A DNA stretch of 64,000 nt from Pedobacter ginsengisoli (GCF_030244015.1 NZ_JASSYX010000001.1:682001-746000), one strand, 5' to 3'. Counted from the stretch's first letter, positions 8,840-18,340 are shown. Notes: a model not told the origin generated them from the letters alone. Translations and numbers: made by a program.

Positions 8840-11053
8840 ATGAAGTTTGAACTATCTTTAAAAACCAACCTTTTTCAATTGTCAGCACTTTCAGTCTGTT
8901 TCCTAATGGCTTCTGCTGAGGTCAAAGCACAGAACATTACCATTGCTATAGAGACTAAAAGCAATGCCCTTGTGCTTCAGGCTGATGCCAAAAAGAACCT
9001 GAATACCATTTATTTTGGCAAGAAGCTTTCTAGTGCTGCCGAATATGATGAAGTTCCCTCTGTATTTAAGCAATCCGGTGAGTATACCAGTGTGCTGAGT
9101 TCTCCTTATACCCCTTCAGGATCCAAAAGCCTGATGGAACCGGCAATCAGTGTGAGCCATGCAGATGGTAACAATTCACTGGACTTACGTTATGTAAGTC
9201 ATAAGCTCAGTAAAATAGATGGTGATGTATCATTAACTACTGTGGTATTAAAGGATCCTGTGTACGATTTTGAAGTGACGTTGTATTATAAGACTTATTT
9301 CAAAGATGATGTGGTAGAGCAATGGAGTGTGATCAAACATAAAGAAAAAGGCAATGTCCTGCTGCAAAAGTATGCTTCTGCTAACCTTTATTTAAAAGCA
9401 GGCGGCTACTGGCTGACCCAATATCATGGTGACTGGGCCAAAGAAATGCGTCCGGAAGAAAGCAGGATCACCCATGGCATCAAGACACTGGATACCAAAC
9501 TGGGTACCCGGGCCAACTTATTTCAGCCATCTGTATTTATGGTATCTCTGGATAAGCCTGCTACTGAAGATGAGGGTACTGTGCTTTACGGTGCGCTTGA
9601 GTATAGTGGCAATTTCAGAACGGATATAGAACTGGACTACCTCGACAACCTGAAGATCATTTCGGGCATCAACAATTATGCTTCAGCTTATACTTTAAAA
9701 CCAAATGAAGAGTTTACCACTCCTGCATTTTTATATACCCTTTCCAGCAGTGGTAAAGGCAATGCCAGCAGAAATCTGCACAACTGGGCCAGGAACTATA
9801 AGATCCTGGACGGCAAAGGCCAGAGACTGACGCTGCTGAACAACTGGGAAGCCACTTATTTCGATTTCAACGAAACCAAGCTGTTTGAACTGCTGAAAGA
9901 CACCAAGAAACTGGGTGTGGATATGTTCTTGCTGGATGATGGCTGGTTTGCCAATAAATATCCCCGTAATGGTGATGTGGCTGGTCTTGGAGACTGGGAA
10001 GAAAACAAAACCAAACTTCCCAATGGCGTAGCTTCACTTGTAAAAGAAGCGCAGGCCAATGGTGTGAAGTTCGGGATCTGGATCGAGCCAGAAATGGTGA
10101 ACCCTAAGAGTAACCTTTATGAAAAACACCCGGACTGGGTGATCAAACAGCCGAAAAGGGAGGAATACTATTTCAGAAACCAATTGGTGCTGGACCTGAG
10201 CAATCCTAAAGTACAGGATTTTGTATTTGGCGTGGTCGACGACCTGTTTACCAAAAACCCTGAGCTGGCTTATATCAAATGGGACTGTAACGCAGTGATC
10301 TACAATGCTTATTCAGCTACTTTAGGCAATCAGAACCATTTCTATATCGAATATATGCGCGGCCTGTATAAAGTGCTGGAGAGGATCCGTGCCAAATATC
10401 CAACGGTACCGATGATGCTTTGCTCAGGTGGCGGCGGCCGTGTGGACTACGCAGCTCTAAAATACTTTACTGAATTCTGGCCAAGTGACAATACCGATCC
10501 TATGGAGCGGATCTTTATCCAGTGGGAATATTCTTACTTCTATCCGTCTATTACTTCATCAAACCACGTAACAGACTGGGGCAAACAGCCGATCAAGTTC
10601 CGTACGGATGTGGCGATGATGGGTAAACTGGGTTTTGATATCGTGATCAGCCATCTGAAAGAAAATGACCTGAAGTACGTACAGGACGCAGTGAAGACAT
10701 ATAATGATGTAAAGTCTATTATATGGTCGGGAGACCAATACCGCCTGGCCAACCCGCGTGAAGGTAGTGTAGCTTCTATGGGCTATGTCAGTACAGATAA
10801 GACTAAGGCATTAATGTTCAATTATCTGGTGAATAACCGTTACGATGAAGGAAGTAAATTCCCAATCCGTCTGAAAGGCCTGGATGCGGCAAAAAAGTAT
10901 AAAATTAAAGAACTGAACCTCTATCCGGGCACCAATTCTTCTATTGACTCCAATAAGAGCTATAGCGGGGAATTCCTGATGACGGTTGGCTTTAACCCGG
11001 TTGTAAATTCAGGAAGGACAAGTGTGATCTTGCAATTAGATGAAATAAAATAG
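8840..11053 (+). CDS. Alpha-galactosidase, GH36
   Basis: 737 residues with an N-terminal signal peptide (LSALSVCFLMASAEVKAQ), so exported. N-terminal beta-supersandwich (to ~330), then a TIM barrel. The nucleophile is Asp482 in YIKWDCN and the acid/base is Asp550 in PSDNTDP; LLDDGWF, GIWIEPEMVNP and CSGGGGR are further GH36 clan-D landmarks. It hydrolyses terminal alpha-galactosyl residues from melibiose, raffinose or galactomannan-type chains, with retention. It follows the DUF5107 gene by 46 bases and precedes an esterase in one operon. Confidence 0.95.
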   Translation: MKFELSLKTNLFQLSALSVCFLMASAEVKAQNITIAIETKSNALVLQADAKKNLNTIYFGKKLSSAAEYDEVPSVFKQSGEYTSVLSSPYTPSGSKSLMEPAISVSHADGNNSLDLRYVSHKLSKIDGDVSLTTVVLKDPVYDFEVTLYYKTYFKDDVVEQWSVIKHKEKGNVLLQKYASANLYLKAGGYWLTQYHGDWAKEMRPEESRITHGIKTLDTKLGTRANLFQPSVFMVSLDKPATEDEGTVLYGALEYSGNFRTDIELDYLDNLKIISGINNYASAYTLKPNEEFTTPAFLYTLSSSGKGNASRNLHNWARNYKILDGKGQRLTLLNNWEATYFDFNETKLFELLKDTKKLGVDMFLLDDGWFANKYPRNGDVAGLGDWEENKTKLPNGVASLVKEAQANGVKFGIWIEPEMVNPKSNLYEKHPDWVIKQPKREEYYFRNQLVLDLSNPKVQDFVFGVVDDLFTKNPELAYIKWDCNAVIYNAYSATLGNQNHFYIEYMRGLYKVLERIRAKYPTVPMMLCSGGGGRVDYAALKYFTEFWPSDNTDPMERIFIQWEYSYFYPSITSSNHVTDWGKQPIKFRTDVAMMGKLGFDIVISHLKENDLKYVQDAVKTYNDVKSIIWSGDQYRLANPREGSVASMGYVSTDKTKALMFNYLVNNRYDEGSKFPIRLKGLDAAKKYKIKELNLYPGTNSSIDSNKSYSGEFLMTVGFNPVVNSGRTSVILQLDEIK

Positions 11054-11085
11054 TAAGTTTATAGTCTATTTATAACCACAATTGT

Positions 11086-13077
11086 ATGAACACTATGCAC
11101 ACCAACTTTTTAAGGGCTGCGCTATGCATGGGCCTACTGTTTACAGTAAGTACCATTCAGGCGAAAGTTGTCCTGCCATCTGTCTTCAGTGACAACATGG
11201 TTTTTCAGCAAAAGGCCAAAGCTGCCGTATGGGGTAAAACCGACGCAAATAAAGCAGTCAAGGTAACTGGCAGCTGGGACAACAAAACTGTTACAGGAAA
11301 AGCCGATGCTTCAGGTAATTTTAAAATTTTTATAGCTACGCCTTCTTTTGGCGGCCCCTATACCGTAACGGTATCTGATGGTGAGGACCTGACCCTCAAA
11401 AATGTATTGATTGGTGACGTCTGGATCTGCTCGGGTCAGTCCAATATGGAACAGCCCGTAGCCGGATGGGGCAAAGTTGTGAATTATGAACAGGAGATCA
11501 AAGATGCCAATTATCCGAAGATAAGGCTGCTTCAGGGCGTACATGTAACCAGCAATAAACCACTGGACGACGCAAAGGTAACCAACGGTGGCTGGACAGA
11601 ATGTAACCCTCAATATATCGCTGAGTTTTCAGCAGTTGCGTACTTCTTTGCAAGAGAGGTGACCCAGAAAACAGGTATTCCTATTGGTTTGATCCATACT
11701 TCATGGGGTGGGACCATTGCTGAAGCCTGGACAAGCGCTGAGACGCTGAGGACAATGCCTGACTTTGCAGCGGCGGTGAACCAGGTGCAGGAAGCAGATA
11801 AGGACCCGCAGGGACAAAATCTGGCCCGCAGACAGGAAGAATGGCATAAAAAGGTAATGGATAAAGATCCGGGTTTCAAACAAAACTGGCAGTCGTTGGC
11901 TTTCGATGCCTCGGCCTGGAAAACAATGAATGTACCCGGTTCATGGGAAGAAAATGGCCTGCCTGATTTTGACGGAATTGTATGGTTTCGTAAAACGGTT
12001 AAAATTCCTCAGTCATGGGGCGGTAAGGAATTGAAACTGAACCTGGGCCCAATTGACGACAACGACATTACCTGGGTGAACGGGGAGAAGATCGGCGAAA
12101 CCGTCAACTATGCCAATAACCGCAGTTATAGCATACCTGCAAATAAAGTTAATGCCGGTGAGGAGATGACGATTGTGATCAGGGTGCATGATACCGGTGG
12201 TGGCGGCGGTCTGTATGGCGGGCAGAACAAACTGTCAATCAATTCGGAAACTGGTGACGAGATTTCGCTTGCGGGGGAATGGAAGTATAATGTTGGGCTG
12301 AATGCCAAGGATTTTGCGCCGATGCCTGCCGCTAATGATGGTCCTAACCGGGTAACTGTACTCTACAATGCGATGATCTATCCTTATATCCAGTTCCCGA
12401 TCAAAGGTGCCATCTGGTACCAGGGGGAAAGCAATGCAGGCCGGGCGAACCAGTACCGCACACTTTTTCCTGCAATGATCAAAGACTGGCGGACCAAATG
12501 GGGAGTAGGGGACTTTCCTTTTTATTTTGTCCAGCTGGCCAATTTTATGGCGCCAACTGATCAACCTGTAAACTCTGAGTGGGCCGAACTGAGGGATGCT
12601 CAAAAGCAGACACTTTCACTGAAAAATACAGGGATGGCTGTTATTATAGATGCTGGTGAAGAAAAAGACATCCACCCTAAGAATAAACAGGATGTCGGTA
12701 AACGCCTTGCCTATGCAGCCCTGGCTAAAACTTATGGTGTGAAAATGGCTTTCTCGGGACCAATGTATAAATCACATCAGATCAGCGGCAACACGGTGAC
12801 ATTGAACTTCACTTCTACAGATGGCGGATTGAAAATAAAAAATGGAAACGAATTAAAAGGCTTCCAGGTTGCAGGTGCTGACCAGAAGTTTCATTGGGCA
12901 AAGGCGACCATTAAGGGCAACCAGGTTGTGGTGAGCAGTGAGGCCGTGGCAAATCCCGTCGCGGTCAGATATGCATGGGCCAATAACCCGCCAAGTACTT
13001 TGTATAATGGTGCAGATCTCCCTGCGTCGCCATTTAAAACAGACAGCTGGCCTGATATTACATTAGGTAAGAAATAA
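11086..13077 (+). CDS. Sialate O-acetylesterase-like carbohydrate esterase (SGNH)
   Basis: 663 residues with a signal peptide ending near STIQAKV. The SGNH nucleophile is Ser119 in CSGQSNME; the Asp-x-His pair is Asp528/His530 in KDIHPKN; WYQGESNAGRANQYR is the block III/V-like region. A beta-sandwich insertion (~265-410, WFRKTVKIPQSW, VNGEKIGETVNY) interrupts the esterase domain, as in Bacteroidota polysaccharide-locus homologues. It would remove acetyl groups from a sugar so that the exo-glycosidases can proceed. Last gene of the operon, followed by a strong terminator. The acetylated target need not be sialic acid; no sialic acid genes are nearby. Confidence 0.9.
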   Translation: MNTMHTNFLRAALCMGLLFTVSTIQAKVVLPSVFSDNMVFQQKAKAAVWGKTDANKAVKVTGSWDNKTVTGKADASGNFKIFIATPSFGGPYTVTVSDGEDLTLKNVLIGDVWICSGQSNMEQPVAGWGKVVNYEQEIKDANYPKIRLLQGVHVTSNKPLDDAKVTNGGWTECNPQYIAEFSAVAYFFAREVTQKTGIPIGLIHTSWGGTIAEAWTSAETLRTMPDFAAAVNQVQEADKDPQGQNLARRQEEWHKKVMDKDPGFKQNWQSLAFDASAWKTMNVPGSWEENGLPDFDGIVWFRKTVKIPQSWGGKELKLNLGPIDDNDITWVNGEKIGETVNYANNRSYSIPANKVNAGEEMTIVIRVHDTGGGGGLYGGQNKLSINSETGDEISLAGEWKYNVGLNAKDFAPMPAANDGPNRVTVLYNAMIYPYIQFPIKGAIWYQGESNAGRANQYRTLFPAMIKDWRTKWGVGDFPFYFVQLANFMAPTDQPVNSEWAELRDAQKQTLSLKNTGMAVIIDAGEEKDIHPKNKQDVGKRLAYAALAKTYGVKMAFSGPMYKSHQISGNTVTLNFTSTDGGLKIKNGNELKGFQVAGADQKFHWAKATIKGNQVVVSSEAVANPVAVRYAWANNPPSTLYNGADLPASPFKTDSWPDITLGKK

Positions 13078-13081
13078 GATT

Positions 13082-13108
13082 AGGAGGCGCCTATGGCGCC
13101 TCCTTTTT
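13082..13108 (+). terminator. Strong intrinsic terminator ending the galactoside operon
   Basis: Perfect 10-bp stem AGGAGGCGCC / GGCGCCTCCT with a TAT loop, followed by TTTT. It lies just after the esterase stop and reaches the stop codon of the convergent ABC-F gene, so it may act for both directions. Confidence 0.92.
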
Positions 13109-14696
13109 AATTAATTACAATTTTGTGCTCTACATTGATTTCATTTAAAAAGTATTCATCATGTGATACTACGATCAATACGCCACTGTATTCGTTAATA
13201 GCTGCAGTCAGTATCTCTATATTCTGAATGTCGAGGTTGTTTGTCGGTTCATCCAGTACAATGATGTCAGGTGCCTGATCACCGATGGTCATGCAGCAAA
13301 GCATGAGCCGCATCTTTTCGCCGCCGCTCAGCGCTTCGCAAGGTTTGTCCCAATCTTCCCTGCCAAACAAGAACCGGTTCAGACGGGTCTTGATGTCGTG
13401 CTCCCGGAGCCTGCCTGAATTGTATTCCTGTGCCTGTTCATAGATGCTTAGGCCATTGTTAATTAAGGAATAGTCCTGGTCAATATACATCGTTCTTACA
13501 TTTGTCCGGGCAATGGTTCCTGACGCAGGCTCCAGTTTGCCCAGGATCATTTTTATGAGGGTGGTTTTGCCGGAGCCATTCAAACCTCTAACCACGATTC
13601 GTTGCCCGCTGCTGATCTGAAAATGCAGACCATGCTTCCATAACATGGCGCCTCGATATAAAAAGTTGATCCCTTTTGCGGTTACCAGCACCTTGTCGTT
13701 GTAGAGCCTGGGACTGTCAAGGCCGATCTTCATTTTGCTGAAATCAGATAAGGACGTCCGTAACTGATTAAGTTCCTGGGCAATGGTGTCTACTTTTTCG
13801 GCATGAATGCCTTTCATACGGGAGGTGCTTTTCTCGGCATTGTTCTTAAAGGTGTTCATTGAAATCGTGGGAAGTCCAGCCTTTTCTTGTTTTTTCTTTC
13901 CGCGGGCATCCAGTTTCTGCTGTCGCTTCAAAGCTTCCTTTTCTACTTCCTTTGCTTTGTGAAGTGCCTTTTCCATATTCTTCAGATCCCGGTCCAGTGC
14001 TTCTCTTGCTATTGCTTTCTGCTCCGCATAAAAATCATAATTGCCACCATAAACAGTAATTCCCGTTCTGCTGAGCTCATAAACGGTACTGAGCAGGTTT
14101 AGCAGGGTTCTGTCGTGGCTAACCACGACAAGGGTATTCTTTGTGGCGGCGATATAGTCACATAGTAGATTTCTGCCCGAACTATCCAGATGATTGGTAG
14201 GCTCATCGAGCAAAACGATTTCAGGTTTTTGGATCCATATTCCGGCTAGAAAGACCCTGGTTTTCTGACCACCGCTAAGCGACTCCATTTTTTGGTTCAG
14301 GTCCAATCCCTCCAGCTTCCAATGTGCCAGTGCCTCCTTACATCGCTCTTCAATTGCCCAGTCGTCATCCAGCAATGCCAGATTTGCCTCATTAGCATCG
14401 CCATTTAAAATTTCTGTTATAGCCTTAAGTTTGTCCTCAATCTGCAAGGCCCTGGCAAGGGTATAATCGTTGAACTGTCCAAACAGCTGCGGTACAAGAT
14501 AAGGGACAGTCCCGGCTTTAACTATGCCTTGCGAGGGCTGCAGGTATCCGGAGAGGATTTTCAGGAGCGTAGATTTCCCCGCGCCGTTATTGCCGATTAA
14601 AGCAATTTTGTCATATTTATTGATATTGAGATCCAGATCAGCAAATAAAACGTCTCTGTTGGGATGTGTATAGGTCACACCTTGTAGATTAAGCAT
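13107..14696 (-). CDS. ABC-F family ATPase (ribosome-associated, possible antibiotic protection)
   Basis: 529 residues, two ATP-binding domains and no membrane segments, which defines ABC-F. First domain: Walker A GNNGAGKST (35-43), signature LSGGQ (140-144), Walker B LLDEPTNHLD (162-171). Second: GLNGSGKTT (371-379), LSGGEKMR (457-464), VLDEPTNNLD (480-489). The linker (~225-305) is a basic coiled coil. ABC-F proteins bind the ribosomal E site and either rescue stalled ribosomes or displace antibiotics. The gene has its own promoter and a hairpin in the leader, which fits drug-responsive attenuation seen for some resistance members. Resistance is inference. Confidence 0.9.
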   Translation of the reverse strand: MLNLQGVTYTHPNRDVLFADLDLNINKYDKIALIGNNGAGKSTLLKILSGYLQPSQGIVKAGTVPYLVPQLFGQFNDYTLARALQIEDKLKAITEILNGDANEANLALLDDDWAIEERCKEALAHWKLEGLDLNQKMESLSGGQKTRVFLAGIWIQKPEIVLLDEPTNHLDSSGRNLLCDYIAATKNTLVVVSHDRTLLNLLSTVYELSRTGITVYGGNYDFYAEQKAIAREALDRDLKNMEKALHKAKEVEKEALKRQQKLDARGKKKQEKAGLPTISMNTFKNNAEKSTSRMKGIHAEKVDTIAQELNQLRTSLSDFSKMKIGLDSPRLYNDKVLVTAKGINFLYRGAMLWKHGLHFQISSGQRIVVRGLNGSGKTTLIKMILGKLEPASGTIARTNVRTMYIDQDYSLINNGLSIYEQAQEYNSGRLREHDIKTRLNRFLFGREDWDKPCEALSGGEKMRLMLCCMTIGDQAPDIIVLDEPTNNLDIQNIEILTAAINEYSGVLIVVSHDEYFLNEINVEHKIVIN

Positions 14697-14722
14697 AATT
14701 TCTTTTTTGAATGAATTAAAAG

Positions 14723-14740
14723 GGCCTGATTTGCCAGGCC
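14723..14740 (-). promoter_or_regulatory. Terminator-like hairpin in the leader of the ABC-F gene
   Basis: On the minus strand GGCCTG pairs perfectly with CAGGCC around a 6-base loop and is followed by CTTTTAATT, 27 bases before the ABC-F start codon. A stem at this place could be an attenuator. I could not find a clear antiterminator by eye. Confidence 0.4.
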
Positions 14741-14800
14741 TGTTTATTTTCGGGAAAGAAATTAAATCCTACATCGATTGCTTTTGTTGATTTGCTGCTG

Positions 14801-14808
14801 CAAAGATA
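14801..14808 (-). promoter_or_regulatory. -7 promoter element for the ABC-F gene
   Basis: The minus strand reads TATCTTTG, matching the Bacteroidota TAnnTTTG element, about 105 bases before the start codon. No clean -33 TTTG was found, so this is suggestive only. Confidence 0.45.
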
Positions 14809-14816
14809 AGAAAAAC

Positions 14817-15245
14817 CTAAACCACCGGAATATCGGTAGGTGGTTTTTTTCTGAATACCCAGTAAGTTTGCAATACGTAGTTGAAACCCAGCGAGACTAT
14901 GATGTCTACGATGATCCTGCTGATCTTATAATCGATATGAAGGAAGGTGGTGAAAAGCCAGGTGCCTGAAGATTTGAGGCAAATGCTGCCTGCTACCACA
15001 AAAATAAACCTGATCAATTGCCCGCCCACAGGGTTCCTGCTGGCCTGGCTAGCGTTGAAAGTCCAGTAGCGGTTCACTGAAAAATTGAACACAGCACCAA
15101 CAACTCCTCCTATGGCAATCGATATGGTATAATGGATGTGCAGTAGCTCGGTACAGCCCAACATAACCAGGTAATCGATGATACCGCCCGCAAATGCAGA
15201 AAACTGCGCCTTTGCAAAAACATATACTGATCCCTGTTTACCCAT
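14817..15245 (-). CDS. GtrA-like membrane protein
   Basis: 142 residues with about four membrane helices in two pairs and the GtrA landmark NFSVNRYWTF (~52-61). GtrA proteins are thought to help flip undecaprenyl- or polyprenyl-linked sugars across the inner membrane; many remain uncharacterised. The ATG lies three bases beyond the stop of the CDP-alcohol phosphatidyltransferase gene, so the two are co-transcribed. A second GtrA gene lies at the end of the window. A link to lipid or glycolipid building is inference. Confidence 0.85.
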   Translation of the reverse strand: MGKQGSVYVFAKAQFSAFAGGIIDYLVMLGCTELLHIHYTISIAIGGVVGAVFNFSVNRYWTFNASQASRNPVGGQLIRFIFVVAGSICLKSSGTWLFTTFLHIDYKISRIIVDIIVSLGFNYVLQTYWVFRKKPPTDIPVV

Positions 15246-15248
15246 TGA

Positions 15249-15995
15249 CTATTCTTTACCGGCAGTTTCTTTAACCGGATGAACTTCAAAGCCGGAGTCT
15301 TTTTCAGCGGCTTCCCGTGCCTGGCGCTCTGCTCTTTCCGCATCGTCCCTGAGGTCGCCCATTCTCAATAATTTTTTGGTATCAATGAAATTGATCACCA
15401 ACAGGATTGCACACATGACGGCAGCAAAATATTCTATCAGATGTCCAAATGAAGCTTCCAGGATGAAAATAAAGGAAAGTATGATCCTGACCTCAGTTGG
15501 GCCTACAACACCAGAATCAATGCTATAAATATCAGTGATCTTATAACGCAGCTGTGAGATGATCATGGCCCAGCCGTACAATACTACAAATACGAAAGCG
15601 ATCAGTTCATATTGATTTCTGGCATACACAATGTAACCCAACCCGATCAGCACTGTGCTGATCCAGTCCATGATGATGTCCAGTGAAAATCCGTACCATT
15701 TACGTGGGGTATTGCGGTAATAAGCAATCCTGCCGTCCAGAGAATCTCCCAGCCAGTTGATGGCTAGCCCCACAATACCTAAAAGCAAATAATACCTGCT
15801 GATATAGGCCGCAAGGATAAATCCGGCCAGTACAATCACAGAACCGATGGTGCCCAGAAAAGTGAGATTGTTTGAGGTGACGAATGCAGGAACTCTTTTG
15901 ACCAGATAAGAAATTGTGGCCTGTTCGGCACTTTTTAAAACATTGGTCCTCTTTCTGTCTTGAAATATTCTTTTCAGTGTTTTGCTCTCTTCCAT
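15249..15995 (-). CDS. CDP-alcohol phosphatidyltransferase family membrane protein
   Basis: 248 residues, about six membrane helices. The family motif is present as Asp84-xx-Asp87-Gly88-xx-Ala91-Tyr92, then Gly102-xxx-Asp106-xxx-Asp110. All four acidic residues and both glycines fit the consensus D-xx-DG-xx-AR-x(8-9)-G-xxx-D-xxx-D, but the usual Arg after Ala is Tyr. These enzymes transfer a phosphatidyl group from CDP-diacylglycerol to an alcohol. The C-terminus is a charged, Glu/Lys/Ala-rich tail. The alcohol substrate cannot be read from sequence. Followed closely by GtrA. Confidence 0.87.
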   Translation of the reverse strand: MEESKTLKRIFQDRKRTNVLKSAEQATISYLVKRVPAFVTSNNLTFLGTIGSVIVLAGFILAAYISRYYLLLGIVGLAINWLGDSLDGRIAYYRNTPRKWYGFSLDIIMDWISTVLIGLGYIVYARNQYELIAFVFVVLYGWAMIISQLRYKITDIYSIDSGVVGPTEVRIILSFIFILEASFGHLIEYFAAVMCAILLVINFIDTKKLLRMGDLRDDAERAERQAREAAEKDSGFEVHPVKETAGKE

Positions 15996-16029
15996 TCGGT
16001 CTTTGCAGCTGCAATTATTTTATGCGGTA

Positions 16030-16037
16030 CAAAAGTA
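16030..16037 (-). promoter_or_regulatory. -7 element for the CDP-alcohol phosphatidyltransferase-GtrA pair
   Basis: The minus strand reads TACTTTTG (TAnnTTTG), 34 bases before the ATG at 15995 and just past the stop of the metallophosphoesterase gene. Confidence 0.5.
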
Positions 16038-16043
16038 TGGAAA

Positions 16044-17240
16044 TTAACTCATTTCAGGTGTCCTTTTCAGTTCTATTACAGTTACCTCCGGCCAGATTCC
16101 AACACGGCCTGAAAAACCCAGAAAGCCAAAGCCCCGGTTGATGTTTAAATATACGCCTTCCTGTCCGGTTACACCCGCCCAATGCGCATATCTGTACTTT
16201 ACAGGGCTCCATTTGATGCCAAAGGCCTCTATGCCGAATTGCATACCATGGGTATGCCCCGACAGGGTCAGGTGGATCTTTGAAGAGAATTTGACCACTT
16301 CAGCTGCCCAGTGGGTAGGATCATGTGAAAGCAATATTTTAAAATCTGAGGGATTTACACCAGTCATTGCCTTTTTCAGATCGCCTCTTTCCCCAAACCC
16401 GATGCCCCAGTTTTCTACCCCGGCGAGAATGATCTTTTGTCCGCCCTTAAAGATTTCTACGTGTTCATCCAGCAGCAGGCGGTAACCAAGCTCTGCATGA
16501 TACTGTTTCAGCTGTTGCAGGTTTTGCCTTTTTTCAGCGTCATTTGGCCATTTCACATAATCTCCGTAATCGTGGTTTCCGAGGATGGAAAACTGGCCAT
16601 AAGGCGCCTTGATCTGGCTGAAATGTCCGACCCAGGGTTTGATCTCCTCGGCTTTATTGTTGACCAGGTCACCGGTGAATACAAACAGGTCTGAGTTTTG
16701 CTTTTTTATCAGGTCTATGCCCCGTTTTACTGCTTTGGGATTTCGGAAACTGCCGGCATGCACGTCAGAAATCTGGGTAATGGTAAAGCCGTCAAACTGT
16801 TCTGGAAGGTCGTTGAAGTAAAGCGTATGCCTAATCACCCTGTAAGCATATTTACCCCTGATGATTCCATATAAAAAGATAAATACAGTAAGGATAAGTA
16901 TCGCGATACAAAACTCTACCCAGTAGACACTTCTGGGGCCTCCGGCTGCCAATCTGTAGATGTCGCCCGCAAGTAACAATACGGCAAAGATCAGCTCGGC
17001 TACAAACAAGATCAGGAAAGCATGTGTGGCGATTTTAAATAAAATATCCATTCCGTTGTCGCGCATTCTGAAAATGGCGAGGACAAGGCATGCAGTGACA
17101 AGGATCATGAATCCCCAAAAAATGGGGGTAATGAGCGGGTTTTGACTAATGACATGGACGCCAGAAAGGACGAGCCAGTTTAATGCAAAAAGGAGGAGGC
17201 CAATAATAATAAAGGGAATGGGGCTAATTTTTCTTTTCAT
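16044..17240 (-). CDS. Membrane-anchored calcineurin-like metallophosphoesterase (YkuE/YaeI type)
   Basis: 398 residues from the ATG at 17240; a TTG five codons earlier is possible but the ATG begins a better basic N-terminus. Four membrane helices in residues ~8-128 are followed by the phosphoesterase domain. Metal ligands are visible: Asp159/His161 (SDVHAG), Asp191 (FTGD), Asn222/His223 (GNHDYGD), His in LLSHDPTHW, and GHTHG. Relatives cleave phosphodiester or pyrophosphate bonds in lipids or cell-envelope precursors. It is upstream of the phosphatidyltransferase gene with 48 bases between them; a shared envelope role is inference. Confidence 0.9.
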   Translation of the reverse strand: MKRKISPIPFIIIGLLLFALNWLVLSGVHVISQNPLITPIFWGFMILVTACLVLAIFRMRDNGMDILFKIATHAFLILFVAELIFAVLLLAGDIYRLAAGGPRSVYWVEFCIAILILTVFIFLYGIIRGKYAYRVIRHTLYFNDLPEQFDGFTITQISDVHAGSFRNPKAVKRGIDLIKKQNSDLFVFTGDLVNNKAEEIKPWVGHFSQIKAPYGQFSILGNHDYGDYVKWPNDAEKRQNLQQLKQYHAELGYRLLLDEHVEIFKGGQKIILAGVENWGIGFGERGDLKKAMTGVNPSDFKILLSHDPTHWAAEVVKFSSKIHLTLSGHTHGMQFGIEAFGIKWSPVKYRYAHWAGVTGQEGVYLNINRGFGFLGFSGRVGIWPEVTVIELKRTPEMS

Positions 17241-17480
17241 TGAGTCTATAAACAAATAAAATTACTGCTTGGATGTAAGAGTCGTGTCCATGTTACTCAA
17301 TATGACAATAGCCGGATAATAACGTTGACTGGTTACTTTTGGCAAGCGACGCCCGTTACTAAATAGAAGTTTATTACTTATTACCAATCCTACAAGTAAA
17401 TTTCCAAAAAAATCCTGTACTGGGGCCAAATCCTGGCTGGTAATAATTAACTTGGTGACATTAATAGAAAACAAACAAAA

Positions 17481-18323
17481 ATGAAACTTAGACAAATTAT
17501 TCTTTCACTGGCTTTAGCTGCCATGAGTATTAGTGCTTTAGCCCAGAAATTTACCGTCGGCTCATTTAATGTGCGGTATGACAACGCAGGTGACGTAGGC
17601 AACAGGTGGGAGCAGCGCGGACCTGTATCGGCCAGCCTCCTGCGTTTTCATCAGTTCGAGGTCTTTGGTGTACAGGAAGCCTTAAAAAATCAGATCGATA
17701 CCTTGCAGAAATACCTGCCTGAATTTGACCATTATGGAAAAGGCCGTGATGACGGTAAGGATGGCGGAGAGCATTCGACGGTATTTTATAGAAAAGACAA
17801 ATTCAAATTGCTGAGCAAAGGTGATTTCTGGCTGTCAGAAACACCTGATAAACCAGGTTTGGGCTGGGATGCGACCTGCTGCAACCGCATCTGCAGCTGG
17901 GTACAACTGCAGGACATCAAAAGCGGTAAAAAGTTCTATTTCTTCAATGCTCATTTTGACCATCAGGGAAAGATCGCCCGTATAGAAAGCGGTAAACTGA
18001 TTGTAAAAAAAATCAAAGAGATCGCAAAAGGTGCACCGGCAATATTCACCGGAGACCTGAACGGCGGACAAAAAAGCGATTGGTACCTGACCCTTGCCAA
18101 TTCAGGTCTGTTGACGGACACTTACACACAGGTGAAACATCCGTACGCAAACAACTCATCGTTTAATGCATGGGGAAAAAGCGTGGATGGCTATGAGATC
18201 ATCGACCATGTTTTTGTAACGAAAGATTTTACCGCAAAAAGATGGGGTATTCTTACAGATACTTATCATGGCAAGTTTGTATCGGATCATTTTCCGATAC
18301 TGGTCGATGTGACTTTAAAATAA
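17481..18323 (+). CDS. Secreted endonuclease/exonuclease/phosphatase family protein
   Basis: 280 residues with a signal peptide cleaved near SISALAQ (residue 22). The fold's landmarks are in order: Asn30 in FNVRYDN, Glu66 in VQEAL, FNAHFDHQGKIAR, FTGDLNGG, and the terminal SDHFPILVDV. The family includes phosphodiesterases and nucleases, plus lipid and sugar-phosphate phosphatases in Bacteroidota; the exact substrate is unknown. Single-gene unit, closed by a clear terminator. The 225 bases upstream hold a TACTTTTG element at 17334-17341 and a 9-bp inverted repeat (17378-17386 with 17438-17446). Confidence 0.9.
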   Translation: MKLRQIILSLALAAMSISALAQKFTVGSFNVRYDNAGDVGNRWEQRGPVSASLLRFHQFEVFGVQEALKNQIDTLQKYLPEFDHYGKGRDDGKDGGEHSTVFYRKDKFKLLSKGDFWLSETPDKPGLGWDATCCNRICSWVQLQDIKSGKKFYFFNAHFDHQGKIARIESGKLIVKKIKEIAKGAPAIFTGDLNGGQKSDWYLTLANSGLLTDTYTQVKHPYANNSSFNAWGKSVDGYEIIDHVFVTKDFTAKRWGILTDTYHGKFVSDHFPILVDVTLK

Positions 18324-18340
18324 GTAATACAAGACGCTGT

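Noticed and set aside
17378..17446. 9-bp inverted repeat TTATTACCA/TGGTAATAA as an operator
   Set aside because: The 51-base spacer is long and the arms AT-rich; likely chance, noted under the downstream gene only.
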